The notes below the pieces were generated by a model. That model was not told the origin of the DNA, searched no databases, and saw only the letters and a list, made by a program, of their open reading frames with translations. From NCBI RefSeq assembly GCF_900291975.1, contig NZ_OMPN01000001.1, positions 1,426,001-1,490,000 on the forward strand: DNA of 64,000 nt. The letters are read 5' to 3'. Positions 17,024 through 25,613 of the stretch are shown here, piece after piece. The stretch is from Agathobaculum massiliense. GTDB taxonomy: Bacteria > Bacillota > Clostridia > Oscillospirales > Butyricicoccaceae. The stretch's first letter is position 1, and each line of letters begins with the position of its first letter. The position numbers were made by a program, and so were the translations under genes.

Positions 17024-17425
17024 ATGACAATTCGGGAAAGACATCGGGAGCAGCAAGCGGCCCAATGGACGGAGCTCGTACAGGAATGCCGGAGCAGCGG
17101 GCAAACAGTAACGGGATGGTGCGATGAACGGGACATCAGCACAAAGACGTATTACCGATGGGAGAAAAGAGTATTGCAGCGAAGTGGCCACGGGATAAAA
17201 AAGGTGGAAAGAGTACCGGCAGAAAAAAAGGCGGCTGAATTTGTAGAGCTGAGAGTGAGGAAGGAAGGGATGTGGAACAGGGAGCTTCTTCAGACTGCTC
17301 CAGCGGGGAAACAGTCGGCAGTAACAGTGGTGGTAAAGGGGCGAGGGATAGAAGTTGAGATTTATGCGGGAGTGGAGCTGCCGGTGATAGAGGCGATCTG
17401 CCGATCGGTGTGCCATGCTGAATGA
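17024..17425 (+). CDS. tnpA: IS66 accessory protein TnpA
   Basis: A 133-residue protein. The N-terminal helix-turn-helix segment (WTELVQECRSSGQTVTGWCDERDIS, KTYYRWEKRVL) is typical of the first IS66 gene. The C-terminal TVVVKGRGIEVEIYAGVELPV segment is the usual IS66 TnpA tail. It is required for transposition of IS66 elements, probably by binding the ends. It overlaps tnpB by 11 bases and is identical in copy B. Confidence 0.9.
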   Translation: MTIRERHREQQAAQWTELVQECRSSGQTVTGWCDERDISTKTYYRWEKRVLQRSGHGIKKVERVPAEKKAAEFVELRVRKEGMWNRELLQTAPAGKQSAVTVVVKGRGIEVEIYAGVELPVIEAICRSVCHAE

Positions 17426-17771
17426 TTTTCGCGGCGCGGAAAAAGTGTATATAGCCTGTGGGTACACAGATCTGCGGAAAGGGATCGACGGCCTGGCGAC
17501 ATTGGTACAGCGGCAGTTCCATCTGGACCCGTTCAGCAATACGCTGTTCCTGTTCTGCGGTTACCGGCGGGATCGGATCAAGGGGCTGTATTGGGAGGGG
17601 GATGGATTTGTTCTGGTATATAAGCGGTTAGAAGCAGGCGCCTTCCAGTGGCCGCGGAACGGAGATGAGGCGCGCCAGTTGACAGGTCAGCAGTACCGCT
17701 GGCTTATGGAAGGGTTAAAGATCGAACAGCCCAAAGCGCACAAAGCGGTGACTGGCCCGAGTATGATATAA
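17415..17771 (+). CDS. tnpB: IS66 accessory protein TnpB (Orf2 family)
   Basis: A 118-residue protein with the diagnostic IS66 Orf2 segments YIACGYTDLRKGIDGLATLV, LFLFCGYRRDRIKGLYW and EGDGFVLVYKRLEAG. Intact and full length for the family. It starts inside the end of tnpA and precedes tnpC by about 80 bases; the same arrangement occurs in copy B. Confidence 0.93.
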   Translation: MLNDFRGAEKVYIACGYTDLRKGIDGLATLVQRQFHLDPFSNTLFLFCGYRRDRIKGLYWEGDGFVLVYKRLEAGAFQWPRNGDEARQLTGQQYRWLMEGLKIEQPKAHKAVTGPSMI

Positions 17772-17851
17772 CGTTGAAAAATCGGATGCTATTTTCCTCG
17801 AAATCCCTTGAAATGCTGGTGTTTTAAGGGGTTTTGTGTTATAATAAGAAT

Positions 17852-19453
17852 ATGAAAAATGAAGTGAATATTATCACAAGCAACACGGAAATGGTGACCA
17901 TTTCCCGTGCGGAATATGAGTCTCTGAAGGCGGAAAGAGACGAGCTGAACCAGAAGCTGGACTGGCTGATGGAGCAGATGCGTCTTGCCAAAAAGAAAGT
18001 CTATGGGGCATCGTCCGAGCAGACGAAGGAAGAACTGGCAGGCCAGTTGAGCCTGATGTTTGATGAAACGGAAGCGTGGCTGTCCACCAGAAGGAGCGCC
18101 TCAAAGGAAACTAAGGTGGCGGCCCACACACGGCAGAAGCGGTCTTCCCGTGTGGAGGAGGTACTGCCGGACAATGTTCCTGTTGAGGTGGTAGAACACC
18201 GTGTCCCGAAGTCTGAGCGTAACTGTCCTGAATGCGGTACACTCATGACGGAGATTGGCACCGAGATCCGCCGTACTCTGGTGATGATTCCCGCCCAGGT
18301 GAAGATCCGGGAAGATGTTTATTTTACATACGCCTGCCAGAACTGCAAGCAGACGGGGACGGAAACACCTGTCCTGAAAGCCGAAAAAGAGCCTCCCCTG
18401 ATCTCAGGCAGCTACGCCTCCCCAGAGGCTGTGGCTCATATCATGGTCCAAAAGTTTGTGATGTACGCTCCGCTGTACCGGCAGGAACAGGAATGGAATC
18501 GGGCTGGGGTGATGCTCTCCCGGCAGACGATGAGCAACTGGGTGCTGCGGGTGGCGGAGGATTGGCTGCGGCCCATCTATGACCAGATGCACCAACAGTT
18601 GCTTCAGCGAGAGGTCCTCCACGCGGATGAGACGACTCTGCAGGTGCTGAAACTGGAAGGGCGGACGGCCAGGAGCAAGTGCTATATGTGGCTGTACCGG
18701 ACCGGCGGAGACGCCGGGCACCCCATTGTCCTGTATGAGTACCAGCAGAGCCGAAAGGCGGAGAATGCCGAGGCGTTCCTCAAGGGCTTTACGGGCTGGC
18801 TCCATGCTGATGGTTATTCCGGCTACCACCGATTGCCGGAGAACATCCGGGTGGTTGGCTGCTGGGTGCATCTGCGGCGAAAGTTTGACGAAGCGGTGAA
18901 CGCCTTGCCAAAAGAGCAGCAGACTGGCTGCGCGGCGTTGGAGGGACTGCAATACTGCAATGTTCTCTTCGCCATTGAAAAGGAACTGGCGGATTTGCCG
19001 CCGGAAGAACGGTACAAACAGCGTCTGATCCGGTCCAAACCGATGATGGACGCTTTGTTGGCATGGGCGGAAACAAAAACCGCCCCGCCCAAGTCCTCTT
19101 TGGGAAAGGCGCTGTATTATCTGCGGGAGCAGTGGCCATATCTGAAATGCTTTTTGGAGGACGGGCGGCTGGAAATAAGCAACAACCGGGCAGAACGGAG
19201 TATGAAACCCTTTGTGATGGGGCGGAAGAACTGGCTGTTTGCAAATACGGAAGGCGGGGCCCAGAGCAGCGCCATTGTTTACAGCCTGATTGAAACGGCC
19301 AAGGAAAACGACCTTGACCCATACCGGTATCTGGTCTATGTGCTGTCCAGGGCGCCATCTATGGCCGTGGCTGACAGAGAGTGGGCCACAAAACTGACAC
19401 CGGATCTTGTTCCGGTGCAATATCGCAGGGGCCAGGAGGACTCTACAATATAG
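17852..19453 (+). CDS. tnpC: IS66 transposase TnpC
   Basis: A 533-residue DDE-type transposase. It has an N-terminal leucine-rich coiled coil (YESLKAERDELNQKLDWLM), a zinc-binding segment (CPECGTL, CQNCKQTG) and the catalytic core (LHADETTLQVL, WLHADGYSGYHRL, and the C-terminal ISNNRAERSMKPFVMGRKNW carrying the Glu). I chose ATG 17852 over a TTG at 17834. The protein is identical in copy B, so both copies may be active. Confidence 0.93.
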   Translation: MKNEVNIITSNTEMVTISRAEYESLKAERDELNQKLDWLMEQMRLAKKKVYGASSEQTKEELAGQLSLMFDETEAWLSTRRSASKETKVAAHTRQKRSSRVEEVLPDNVPVEVVEHRVPKSERNCPECGTLMTEIGTEIRRTLVMIPAQVKIREDVYFTYACQNCKQTGTETPVLKAEKEPPLISGSYASPEAVAHIMVQKFVMYAPLYRQEQEWNRAGVMLSRQTMSNWVLRVAEDWLRPIYDQMHQQLLQREVLHADETTLQVLKLEGRTARSKCYMWLYRTGGDAGHPIVLYEYQQSRKAENAEAFLKGFTGWLHADGYSGYHRLPENIRVVGCWVHLRRKFDEAVNALPKEQQTGCAALEGLQYCNVLFAIEKELADLPPEERYKQRLIRSKPMMDALLAWAETKTAPPKSSLGKALYYLREQWPYLKCFLEDGRLEISNNRAERSMKPFVMGRKNWLFANTEGGAQSSAIVYSLIETAKENDLDPYRYLVYVLSRAPSMAVADREWATKLTPDLVPVQYRRGQEDSTI

Positions 19454-19460
19454 GTTTTTT

Positions 19461-19490
19461 AACGGACTGACCGAAAGGCCGGTCCATTTT
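19461..19490 (+). terminator. Terminator after tnpC
   Basis: Stem GGACTGACC / GGCCGGTCC with a GAAA loop, followed by a run of T (ATTTTTTT). It separates tnpC from the accessory genes; the same hairpin is in copy B. Confidence 0.75.
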
Positions 19491-19579
19491 TTTCGACATT
19501 TTCCACCAAAGGGGAACTACAGAGCCTCACAGGTAATCCTTTCCATCCCTTATGCTTTGCATGAAGGGAGGTGAGGATA

Positions 19580-19843
19580 ATGTTGCCAAGATTTTATGTA
19601 GCAAAGTAGCGTGAAATACGGGAACAACAGGGTATATCCCAGTCTGAATTGGCAGCCAGAGCGGGTACCTCCATCCGTTATGTCCGTGCCCTTGAAAAAG
19701 GCAGAAAGCGCAAGCCGTCCGCAGAACTGCTTTATAAATTGGCGATTGCACTGGATGTCCCAATGGAAACATTCATGCAGCACCAGCCAGAAGAACACGA
19801 TAATTTTTACTATGAGCGAGAGGCAAACCGTGCATTGCTATGA
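19580..19843 (+). pseudogene. XRE-family regulator, inactivated (IS66 passenger, copy A)
   Basis: The intact copy in element B (40056-40319) encodes an XRE helix-turn-helix protein of 87 residues. In copy A the same ribosome site and ATG are present, but codon 10 is TAG (607-609 of 19 kb) instead of CTG, and several neighbouring codons are changed. Downstream of about 19640 the sequence again matches copy B. A shorter product from an internal start (19649) would lack the first helices. The gene lies between tnpC and the Spo0A-type gene. Confidence 0.75.
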
Positions 19844-19877
19844 ACGAACCAAAATCACATGAGGAGGAAATGGTATC

Positions 19878-20231
19878 ATGACAGATTCTCAAGTAACTTG
19901 TGATCTGCTCTGCCAACTCGGAATATACCCGCATTATAAAGGTTTTTTCCATACCACCTATGCGGTATCATTGTGCATGGAGCAGCAGGACAGACTTCTG
20001 CTGGTAACAAAATGGCTTTATCCCGATGTTGCCAAGAAATACGGAACGAACTGGAAAGCGGTGGAACGGAATATCCGAACTGCATCCGCGATTGCTTGGA
20101 AACGCAATCGGCCACTGTTAGAATCCCTGGCGAAAAGGCACCTTGACAGCCGTCTGTGTTCCGTTGAATTCCTCGCACTTATCTTCCGCGCTGTCCTGAC
20201 CAATGAATCTCGAAAATCTCCTGATCTATAA
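19878..20231 (+). CDS. Spo0A C-terminal-domain-like DNA-binding protein (IS66 passenger)
   Basis: A 117-residue protein. It resembles the Spo0A effector domain: an LLCQLGIYPHYKGFFHTTYAV helix pair, LLLVTKWLYPDVAKKYGT (compare the VTKVLYPDIAKKY motif of Spo0A) and the recognition helix region NWKAVERNIRTASAIAWKR. No receiver domain is present, so it would bind DNA without phosphorelay control. AGGAGG precedes the ATG. It is inside the IS66 ends and identical in copy B. Possible roles are control of transposition or interference with host sporulation promoters; both are inferences. Confidence 0.8.
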   Translation: MTDSQVTCDLLCQLGIYPHYKGFFHTTYAVSLCMEQQDRLLLVTKWLYPDVAKKYGTNWKAVERNIRTASAIAWKRNRPLLESLAKRHLDSRLCSVEFLALIFRAVLTNESRKSPDL

Positions 20232-20247
20232 TCCTATCTGAATCAGA

Positions 20248-20282
20248 AATGGCGGCGGGCAATTTTTGCTCGCCGCCACTCA
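20248..20282. terminator. Hairpin terminator inside the IS66 end
   Basis: Near-perfect stem TGGCGGCGGGCAA / TTGCTCGCCGCCA downstream of the Spo0A-type gene. Also present in copy B. Confidence 0.6.
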
Positions 20283-20387
20283 ATTCTTTCTTGTTTGACT
20301 TCCCTTAATGCTATCCACTGCAACTTTTATCCTTATTTTCTCACACTCTACCTCTACCCACAATCCGTTGCTTTATTTGACGCTTAC

Positions 20388-22343
20388 ACTATAGCCTTTA
20401 AACATGCCACTCATATCTGTGACCTCAGAGGTATCAAATTTATCGCCTAGCTCGATACTCGTCAAATTCCCTGAGCTAGCAAGCATACCGCTCATATTAT
20501 TGACGTTGGAAGTATCCAATGCGGTAAGGGAGATCGAACGAAATCTACCTCCTTCAGAATTCTTGCCGGTTGTAAAAAGGTTGCTGGAATCGGCTGGCGC
20601 TTTTGCGCCGCCCTGCCCGGCAATATACATATCATATTTTCCGAACTCGATTTGACTTGGCAACAGATAGACTACTACTTTGTCATTCTCAGTTGCACCG
20701 ATGTGCCGGGCATACACAGCGTTTGGAACATTGGTCAGCTTGACACGATACGGGTCCCGTGGGTCCTCTATCTTTTCATAGGTCACAATTTGGTCAATTA
20801 CGCTAAGACTTACGATTTTCCAGCTCACAGGTTCCGTGGGATCGTCGAGGTATAAGCTGTAAAATGATAAACGCCCAGTCTTATTTGTACCATTATCTTC
20901 CAACAACATTTTCGCATCATCTGCCATCTGGTTTCCGGGCGGTCCGGCATCTACACTGCCCAGCTCCAGCTCAACCTCCACATGGCCCCATGCAGGCTCC
21001 AAAACCATATCGCCCGCAGGCATCGGGATAATCTGTCCGGTGTTATAGTGCGTCCCTTTGTTCGGGCCGCTTACCACGTTCCAGCCGCCGAAGCTGCTGC
21101 CGGAGTTCACCAGCCCCTCGCCGCCGGGGATGGTAACGGTCGTTCCCACAAGCTGCTGGATGGCTTCCGGCGCGCTTCCCTCCGCGCCGCCTGTCTGGAA
21201 GGTCATTTTACTCTGGCGGCGGTCAATGACCACCTCCGGCAAGGTCAGCGTCATGCCGTAGAGCGTGCCATCGTCAAATATGCCGGTGTGCAGGCCGCCG
21301 TTGGAGTGGTCGGCCGGAGCAGTGATGCTGCCGCCCGGAATCACTTTTTCCTGTGTATAGACCTCTGGATTGAGTTCCACTTCCAGCACAAAATCAATGT
21401 CCGCCTGTCGGCATACATGCTCCAGATGCACGTCGATGCCCTTGCCGTCCGCCGTGGGGACAGCGGTCATGTCAATATAGGCGCTGTCTGATTCATAGTA
21501 GCCGCGGTTTATCTTGGAAACCACAGACTGCTGCCTGTCCAGACGCAGGGTAAAATCAATATCGTGATAGTGGTCATGCACCACCTGTTCCAGATCGGCC
21601 CGCATTTCATCCCTGAAAATGGTTGTGTCAGGGGAAGCGTGTGCCGCCACAATATCCGCGTCGGGGGTATGGGCCTCGCCGTGATGGGTGGCGTATCTGG
21701 TCAGCATTTCATTCGGCGTGTCCGCGAGCTGCCAGGTAATCAGCGCGTCGCCCTCGCCCAGCGCCTCACTTAACGCTTTTACCTGTTCCTCAATCTCGCT
21801 TTCATTCTGCCAGCCGAAGCGGTCCCCCAGCACCCAAAAGACCACGGTTGGATTCCCGTCGTCCATGGCCTTTTTCAGCGCCGCCGGCTCATTGGCTACG
21901 CCCTGACCGGGCGTGCCGTGCTTGTCTATGGCGGCAAGCAGACCGTCTTTGCCCGTTACAACGCCGCTGTCTACCACCGTGTTCTGGTAGGTGATCAGCC
22001 GCGTGTCGGAGTTTACGCCGTAATCATAGATGTAGTTCAGGCCATTAGTCCGCATCATGGTTTCAAATTCTTCATGGGATTCCCGTCCGGTAACGGCCAC
22101 ATCCACAAGGAAAATCAGATTGACCGGATCGGCCTCGATCCCTTCCTTGTGATAGCGGATCTCCGCGCTGGTACGGTTCACGTCGGGGTACGTCACCTCA
22201 ACCGTGGCGGTTTCCGTCTGCGGCTGCGCTGTTGGCACCGGCTGCGGGTCCGCCGCCAGTGCGTAGGTAGGCAGTAAGCCCACAAGCATCGCCGCACTAA
22301 GCAGGAATGACAGCGCCCGCTTTCGTAAGTTTACCTGTTTCAT
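20388..22343 (-). pseudogene. BspA-like surface protein, 3' end cut off by IS66
   Basis: About 651 residues remain. An N-terminal signal peptide (KRALSFLLSAAMLVGLLPTYALAA) is followed by a VWA-like region (NLIFLVDVAVTGRESHEEF), a Listeria-Bacteroides-type beta repeat (GGWNVVSGPNKGTHYNTGQ) and the start of BspA/DUF285 repeats (LDTSNVNNMSGM, FDTSEVTDMSGMF). The frame runs into the IS66 terminal repeat and stops at 20373 after five foreign residues. Any cell-wall anchor is lost, so the product would be secreted or nonfunctional. The rest of the gene is not on the other side of the IS. It is the last gene of an operon with HU and a small protein. Confidence 0.8.
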
Positions 22344-22370
22344 TTCAATTCATTTGCCACCTTTCTCTCT

Positions 22371-22649
22371 TTACTTTCGCTTCAGCTTGTCCTTCAATGC
22401 CTGTGATGGCTTGAATACCGGCACTGTGGCCGCCGGTATCTCCACCGTTTCTCCGGTACGCGGTTTGTGGCCCACACGGGCCGCCCGCTCTTTTGTCTCA
22501 AAGGTGCCAAAGCCGTTGACCATCAGCCAGCCGCCCTCAGATAAGATCTCCTGTAAAGTCTCAAACAGCGCGTCCATGATCCGCTCGCTGTCCTTCTTCA
22601 TCAATCCCGTCTTCGCAGATATGCGGTCTATAAACTCCCGTTTTTGCAT
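22371..22649 (-). CDS. HU-family DNA-binding protein
   Basis: A 92-residue protein, normal HU length, starting MQKREFIDRISAKTGLMKK. It carries the HU signature (VNGFGTFETKERAARVGHKP) with the beta-arm region and ends FKPSQALKDKLKRK. It bends and compacts DNA and assists site-specific recombinases. Here it lies between a small unknown gene (TAATG overlap) and the surface protein, in reach of a tyrosine recombinase gene. A role as accessory factor for local DNA inversion is an inference. Confidence 0.9.
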   Translation of the reverse strand: MQKREFIDRISAKTGLMKKDSERIMDALFETLQEILSEGGWLMVNGFGTFETKERAARVGHKPRTGETVEIPAATVPVFKPSQALKDKLKRK

Positions 22650-22918
22650 TAGCGGTTACCCCTCCGTTTCAGTGATGGATCGAGCCGGATAATCAACTGC
22701 CTGTGGGCGGCCTTGGCGGTCATTTCTAACGGCGCCCCCGTCAAATACATTAAGGCCGCGTTCCATTCTCTGCGTTCTGCCCCGTCTGGCGGCAAAGTCT
22801 CCACTACCTGCGCAAGCTGTATCCGATCCTCCGTACTCAGGCGAAGTAAATCAGATATACAACTGCATCCCACTTCATGAGCCAAGTATTCCAACAGATT
22901 TACTGAAAGCCCTTTCAT
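22649..22918 (-). CDS. Hypothetical small protein (89 aa)
   Basis: A helical soluble protein starting MKGLSVNLLEYLAHEVGCSC, with LRLSTEDRIQLAQVVETLP and a basic C-terminus (IIRLDPSLKRRGNR). AAGGAG precedes the ATG at 22918. It is the first gene of the operon leading to HU and the surface protein. Function unknown. Confidence 0.6.
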   Translation of the reverse strand: MKGLSVNLLEYLAHEVGCSCISDLLRLSTEDRIQLAQVVETLPPDGAERREWNAALMYLTGAPLEMTAKAAHRQLIIRLDPSLKRRGNR

Positions 22919-23090
22919 AAGCCCGTTGCTCCTTTGCTTTTTCTTCCTCTCCTGTCCTCGAACTCGCACGCGCCCCCCTTCCCTACAGCTTGCTTTTCCA
23001 TGCACCTTTCACCCCCTGTATGCAAAATCAATATTTCGTCTATTACATTGCTTCGCACAAACGGGCTGGCAGCAAATACATTGCACCACT

Positions 23091-23106
23091 CCTGTTCTCG
23101 AACAGG
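23091..23106. promoter_or_regulatory. Palindrome CCTGTTC-TC-GAACAGG
   Basis: A perfect 7-bp inverted repeat. Its left part is repeated nearly exactly (CTCCTGTCCTCGAAC) about 140 bases to the left at about 22950. It may be a repressor operator or a recombinase-binding accessory site. Confidence 0.4.
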
Positions 23107-23128
23107 AAAAAGGAGCATAACAAAAGGG

Positions 23129-23152
23129 CCTCAAAAAATTATTTTTTGAGGT
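23129..23152. terminator. Terminator hairpin between recombinase and surface operon
   Basis: Stem CCTCAAAAAA / TTTTTTGAGG, with T-rich sequence on both sides. In the present orientation it would stop leftward readthrough from the recombinase gene. Confidence 0.65.
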
Positions 23153-23184
23153 CTAGTTTTGTGCGCCAAAAATCGGAAAACATA

Positions 23185-23213
23185 TTGCGGCTGTAGGAAA
23201 AGAATGTTATAAT
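23185..23213 (+). promoter_or_regulatory. Sigma-A type promoter pointing right
   Basis: TTGCGG and TATAAT with 17-base spacing. It points toward the 3' end of the recombinase gene, antisense to it. No rightward gene follows, which is why an invertible or antisense role is considered. Confidence 0.5.
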
Positions 23214-23260
23214 CCATTCGTAATATGTAACCGAATTGGTGCAATATATTGATTTCGCCT

Positions 23261-24106
23261 CTATGATACCAGCCCCAAGCATTCAAGTTGGCGTTGATGC
23301 TCCGCGCTGGAGGTCAGAAGATAAATGCGAGTCGTCTCAATGGAGCTATGGCCCAGCAAGTCTGCCAACCGGACAATATCACGGCTGACCCGGTAAAAAG
23401 TGGTGGCGAACAGGTGCCGCAGGTTGTGGGGAAACACCTTGGCGGGTTCCACCCCCGCGTATTTGCATAATCGCTTCAGTTCTGCCCAAATCTGGCGGCG
23501 GCTGAGTGGGTTCCCGTTTCTGGTACGGAATATTCCGCCAGAAACGGTCTTTTGTTTTTTTGCATATTTGAGCAGTTTGCGGCAGAGCTTTCTGGGTAGC
23601 AGGATGGTGCGGATTTTTCCTTTCAGCATAATCTCGGCCCTGCTCTCCTGTGCGGCCTCCACTGTGATATAGCGCACCTCGCTCGCCCGTATGCCGGTAG
23701 CGCAGATGGTTTCCATGAGCAGCGCCAGCCGCTCCTGGCCGCGGCCCTGCGCCGTTTCCAGTAGTCGCTCATAGTCTGAGCGGGATAACTCCCTACTCTC
23801 GTCGCGGAACAGTCGGCGCTGGATTTTCAGGAGCCGAACCCGGCATTCCTCCCAGCCAAGAAAGTTGAACAGGCTGTTGAGTGCAGCTATCATGGAATTG
23901 ATGGTGGCAGGGGCATAGCGAAGGGAGATGAGGTGCTCTTTCCAACTGGATGCTAACGCCCTTGTCACCGGTTTGCCAGTTAACCAGACGAAAAAGCTCC
24001 GAACATCCCGCAGATACTTCTCTATTGTGCCGTAGCTCCGCTCCTCGGCATGTAGATGGTGGGCATAAGCTACGAGAAGCTGTTCTGTCAATCTGTATCC
24101 ATTCAT
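23261..24106 (-). CDS. Tyrosine recombinase (XerC/D-like integrase)
   Basis: A 281-residue protein. It has an N-terminal SAM-like DNA-binding domain (LTEQLLVAYAHHLHAEERS, GTIEKYLRDVRSFF). The catalytic domain has Arg in ICATGIRASEVRYI, HNLRH and the nucleophile Tyr in SSIETTRIYLLTS. All catalytic residues are present. I chose the start at 24106 because AGGAGGTCACGCAAA precedes it; an upstream in-frame extension lies in IS110 sequence. IS110 copy 2 has inserted directly behind this ribosome site, so the native promoter is probably displaced. A local invertase role for the adjacent surface operon is inferred. Confidence 0.88.
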   Translation of the reverse strand: MNGYRLTEQLLVAYAHHLHAEERSYGTIEKYLRDVRSFFVWLTGKPVTRALASSWKEHLISLRYAPATINSMIAALNSLFNFLGWEECRVRLLKIQRRLFRDESRELSRSDYERLLETAQGRGQERLALLMETICATGIRASEVRYITVEAAQESRAEIMLKGKIRTILLPRKLCRKLLKYAKKQKTVSGGIFRTRNGNPLSRRQIWAELKRLCKYAGVEPAKVFPHNLRHLFATTFYRVSRDIVRLADLLGHSSIETTRIYLLTSSAEHQRQLECLGLVS

Positions 24107-24136
24107 TTTGCGTGACCTCCTACAATAATAATTACG

Positions 24137-24340
24137 GTATAAGGCGCGGCAGCCAGCCGCTTCTTTTTCCATCTCAAAGCCGAAGCTGTTAGAATGGGAG
24201 AGTAAATGGCCTGACACGCATCACCATGGGCCAGCACGCCCGTAATGGAGTCAGTCAGCCACCTCTCTCATTCGCAGCATTCGATTTGCGCAGGTAGAGC
24301 CACAGTGTGCGCTCGTGTCACCCAGGAGATTGAACAGGCA
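24137..24340 (+). ncRNA. Candidate IS110 bridge RNA, copy 2
   Basis: The 5' hairpin GCGGC-AGCCA-GCCGC (24146-24160) shows compensatory change relative to copy 1. The long stem is extended here: GCTG and GAATGGGAGAG (24185-24202) pair with CTCTCTCATTC and CAGC (24263-24278), enclosing a loop whose sequence differs from copy 1, as expected for a target-binding loop. A second segment with GCAGGTAGAGCC follows. Confidence 0.6.
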
Positions 24341-24386
24341 ATGAGTAAAAGGTGGAAAGCCATGTCCAGCCAGAAGGAGGCATAAA

Positions 24387-25613
24387 ATGAACGCAGTTGG
24401 AATTGATGTTTCCAAGGGAAAGAGCACGGTGGCTGCCCTGCGGCCAATGGGTGAAGTGGCATTGCTACCACAGGAATTTCTCCATACCGAGGTTGGTCTG
24501 GAGCAGATGGCTTATGCCATCATTGCGCTGGGCGAAGATACCCGCGTTGTCATGGAAGCTACCGGCCGCTACCATGAGCCGATTGCGGCAGCGCTGCATG
24601 AGTACGGTATCTACGTCTGTGTCCTAAATCCGCTGTACATCAAGCAGAGCGGAGGCAGTTCTATTCGCAAGGTCAAGTCCGACAAGGCCGATGCCATGAA
24701 AATCGCCAAGTACGGCCTTGACAACTGGGTGGATCTGCGGGAATATACTCCCATGGATACTGTAAGACAACAACTGAAGCTGTGCAGCCGCCAGTACAAC
24801 CTCTACATGAAAACGGTGGTGTCGCTGCAAAACAATCTCATTTCTCTGACCGACAAGGCCTTTCCCAGCGTGAACGAACTGTTCTCCAGCCCGGAGCGTG
24901 CGGATGGCCACCAGAAATGGGTGGACTTTGTCATGACATTCTGGCACTGCGACTGCATCTGCCACGTCAGCGAAAAGGCTTTCACCGAGCGTTACCAGAA
25001 GTGGTGCAAACGCAAAGGTTACCATTTCAGCGTCGAGAAAGCATTGGACATCTATGCCAGCAGCTGTGGGCACTTCACTACACTACCGAAGAATGAAAAC
25101 ACCAAGCTGCTCATTGTTACAGCCGCAAAGCAGCTTCTTGCAGGCAAGACCACACTGGCTGCTCTGCGGGCAGAGATGAGACGGCTTGCATCCCAGCTTC
25201 CAGAATACGAAACTGTGTGCGCCATGTACGGTGTTGGTGAAACCACTGCCGCGCAGCTCATGGCTGAGATCGGCGATGTGCGCCGCTTTCCGCGCCGTAG
25301 TTCTATCGTTGGCTTTGCGGGCGTTGATCCCGGTGTGGATGAATCCGGCAAGCACAGCGCCAAGAGTGTTCCCACCACAAAGCGTGGCTCGCCTCACCTG
25401 CGGAAAACGCTGTACCAGATCGTCTGCACATATCTCAGAAAAGCGCCGCCAGACGAGCCTGTGTACCAGTTTCTCGATAAGAAACGCGCAGAGGGCAAGC
25501 CATACTTTGTATACATGACCGCCGCACAGAACAAGTTCCTGCGTATCTACTACGCACGTGTGAGGGAATGCCTAGAGGCTTTTGACGCACAGCAAAGCAC
25601 CTCACAAGGATAA
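24387..25613 (+). CDS. IS110-family DEDD transposase, copy 2
   Basis: A 408-residue protein. The RuvC-like domain shows GIDVSKGKS, VMEATGRYHEP and KSDKADAMKIAKYGLDNW. The Transposase_20 domain shows MYGVGETTAAQLMAEIGDV and SSIVGFAGVDPGVDESG. Intact. GGAGG precedes the ATG. It is clearly related to but distinct from copy 1. Confidence 0.92.
   Translation: MNAVGIDVSKGKSTVAALRPMGEVALLPQEFLHTEVGLEQMAYAIIALGEDTRVVMEATGRYHEPIAAALHEYGIYVCVLNPLYIKQSGGSSIRKVKSDKADAMKIAKYGLDNWVDLREYTPMDTVRQQLKLCSRQYNLYMKTVVSLQNNLISLTDKAFPSVNELFSSPERADGHQKWVDFVMTFWHCDCICHVSEKAFTERYQKWCKRKGYHFSVEKALDIYASSCGHFTTLPKNENTKLLIVTAAKQLLAGKTTLAALRAEMRRLASQLPEYETVCAMYGVGETTAAQLMAEIGDVRRFPRRSSIVGFAGVDPGVDESGKHSAKSVPTTKRGSPHLRKTLYQIVCTYLRKAPPDEPVYQFLDKKRAEGKPYFVYMTAAQNKFLRIYYARVRECLEAFDAQQSTSQG

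Larger units (their letters stand above)
16908..20387 (+). mobile_element. IS66-family element, copy A
   Basis: A 3480-bp element bounded by long terminal inverted repeats of about 95 bp. Both outer ends read GTAAGCGTCAAATAAAG inward. It contains tnpA, tnpB and tnpC plus two accessory regulator genes. It is almost identical to the inverted copy at 39512-42991. The 8 bases outside each end differ (GTCAAATT and ACTATAGC), so no target duplication is seen, pointing to later recombination or deletion at one side. The right end truncates the surface-protein gene at 20388. Confidence 0.93.
23076..23249. promoter_or_regulatory. Possible invertible promoter segment
   Basis: Imperfect inverted repeats AATACATTGCACCA (from 23075) and its near-complement TGGTGCAATATATT (to 23250) match at 13 of 14 positions and enclose about 150 bp. 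A second inverted pair, AAATCAATAT / ATATTGATTT, lies at 23026-23035 and 23244-23253. The enclosed DNA holds a terminator hairpin and a promoter now pointing right, away from the surface operon. A tyrosine recombinase gene ends 12 bases to the right. Confidence 0.45.
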
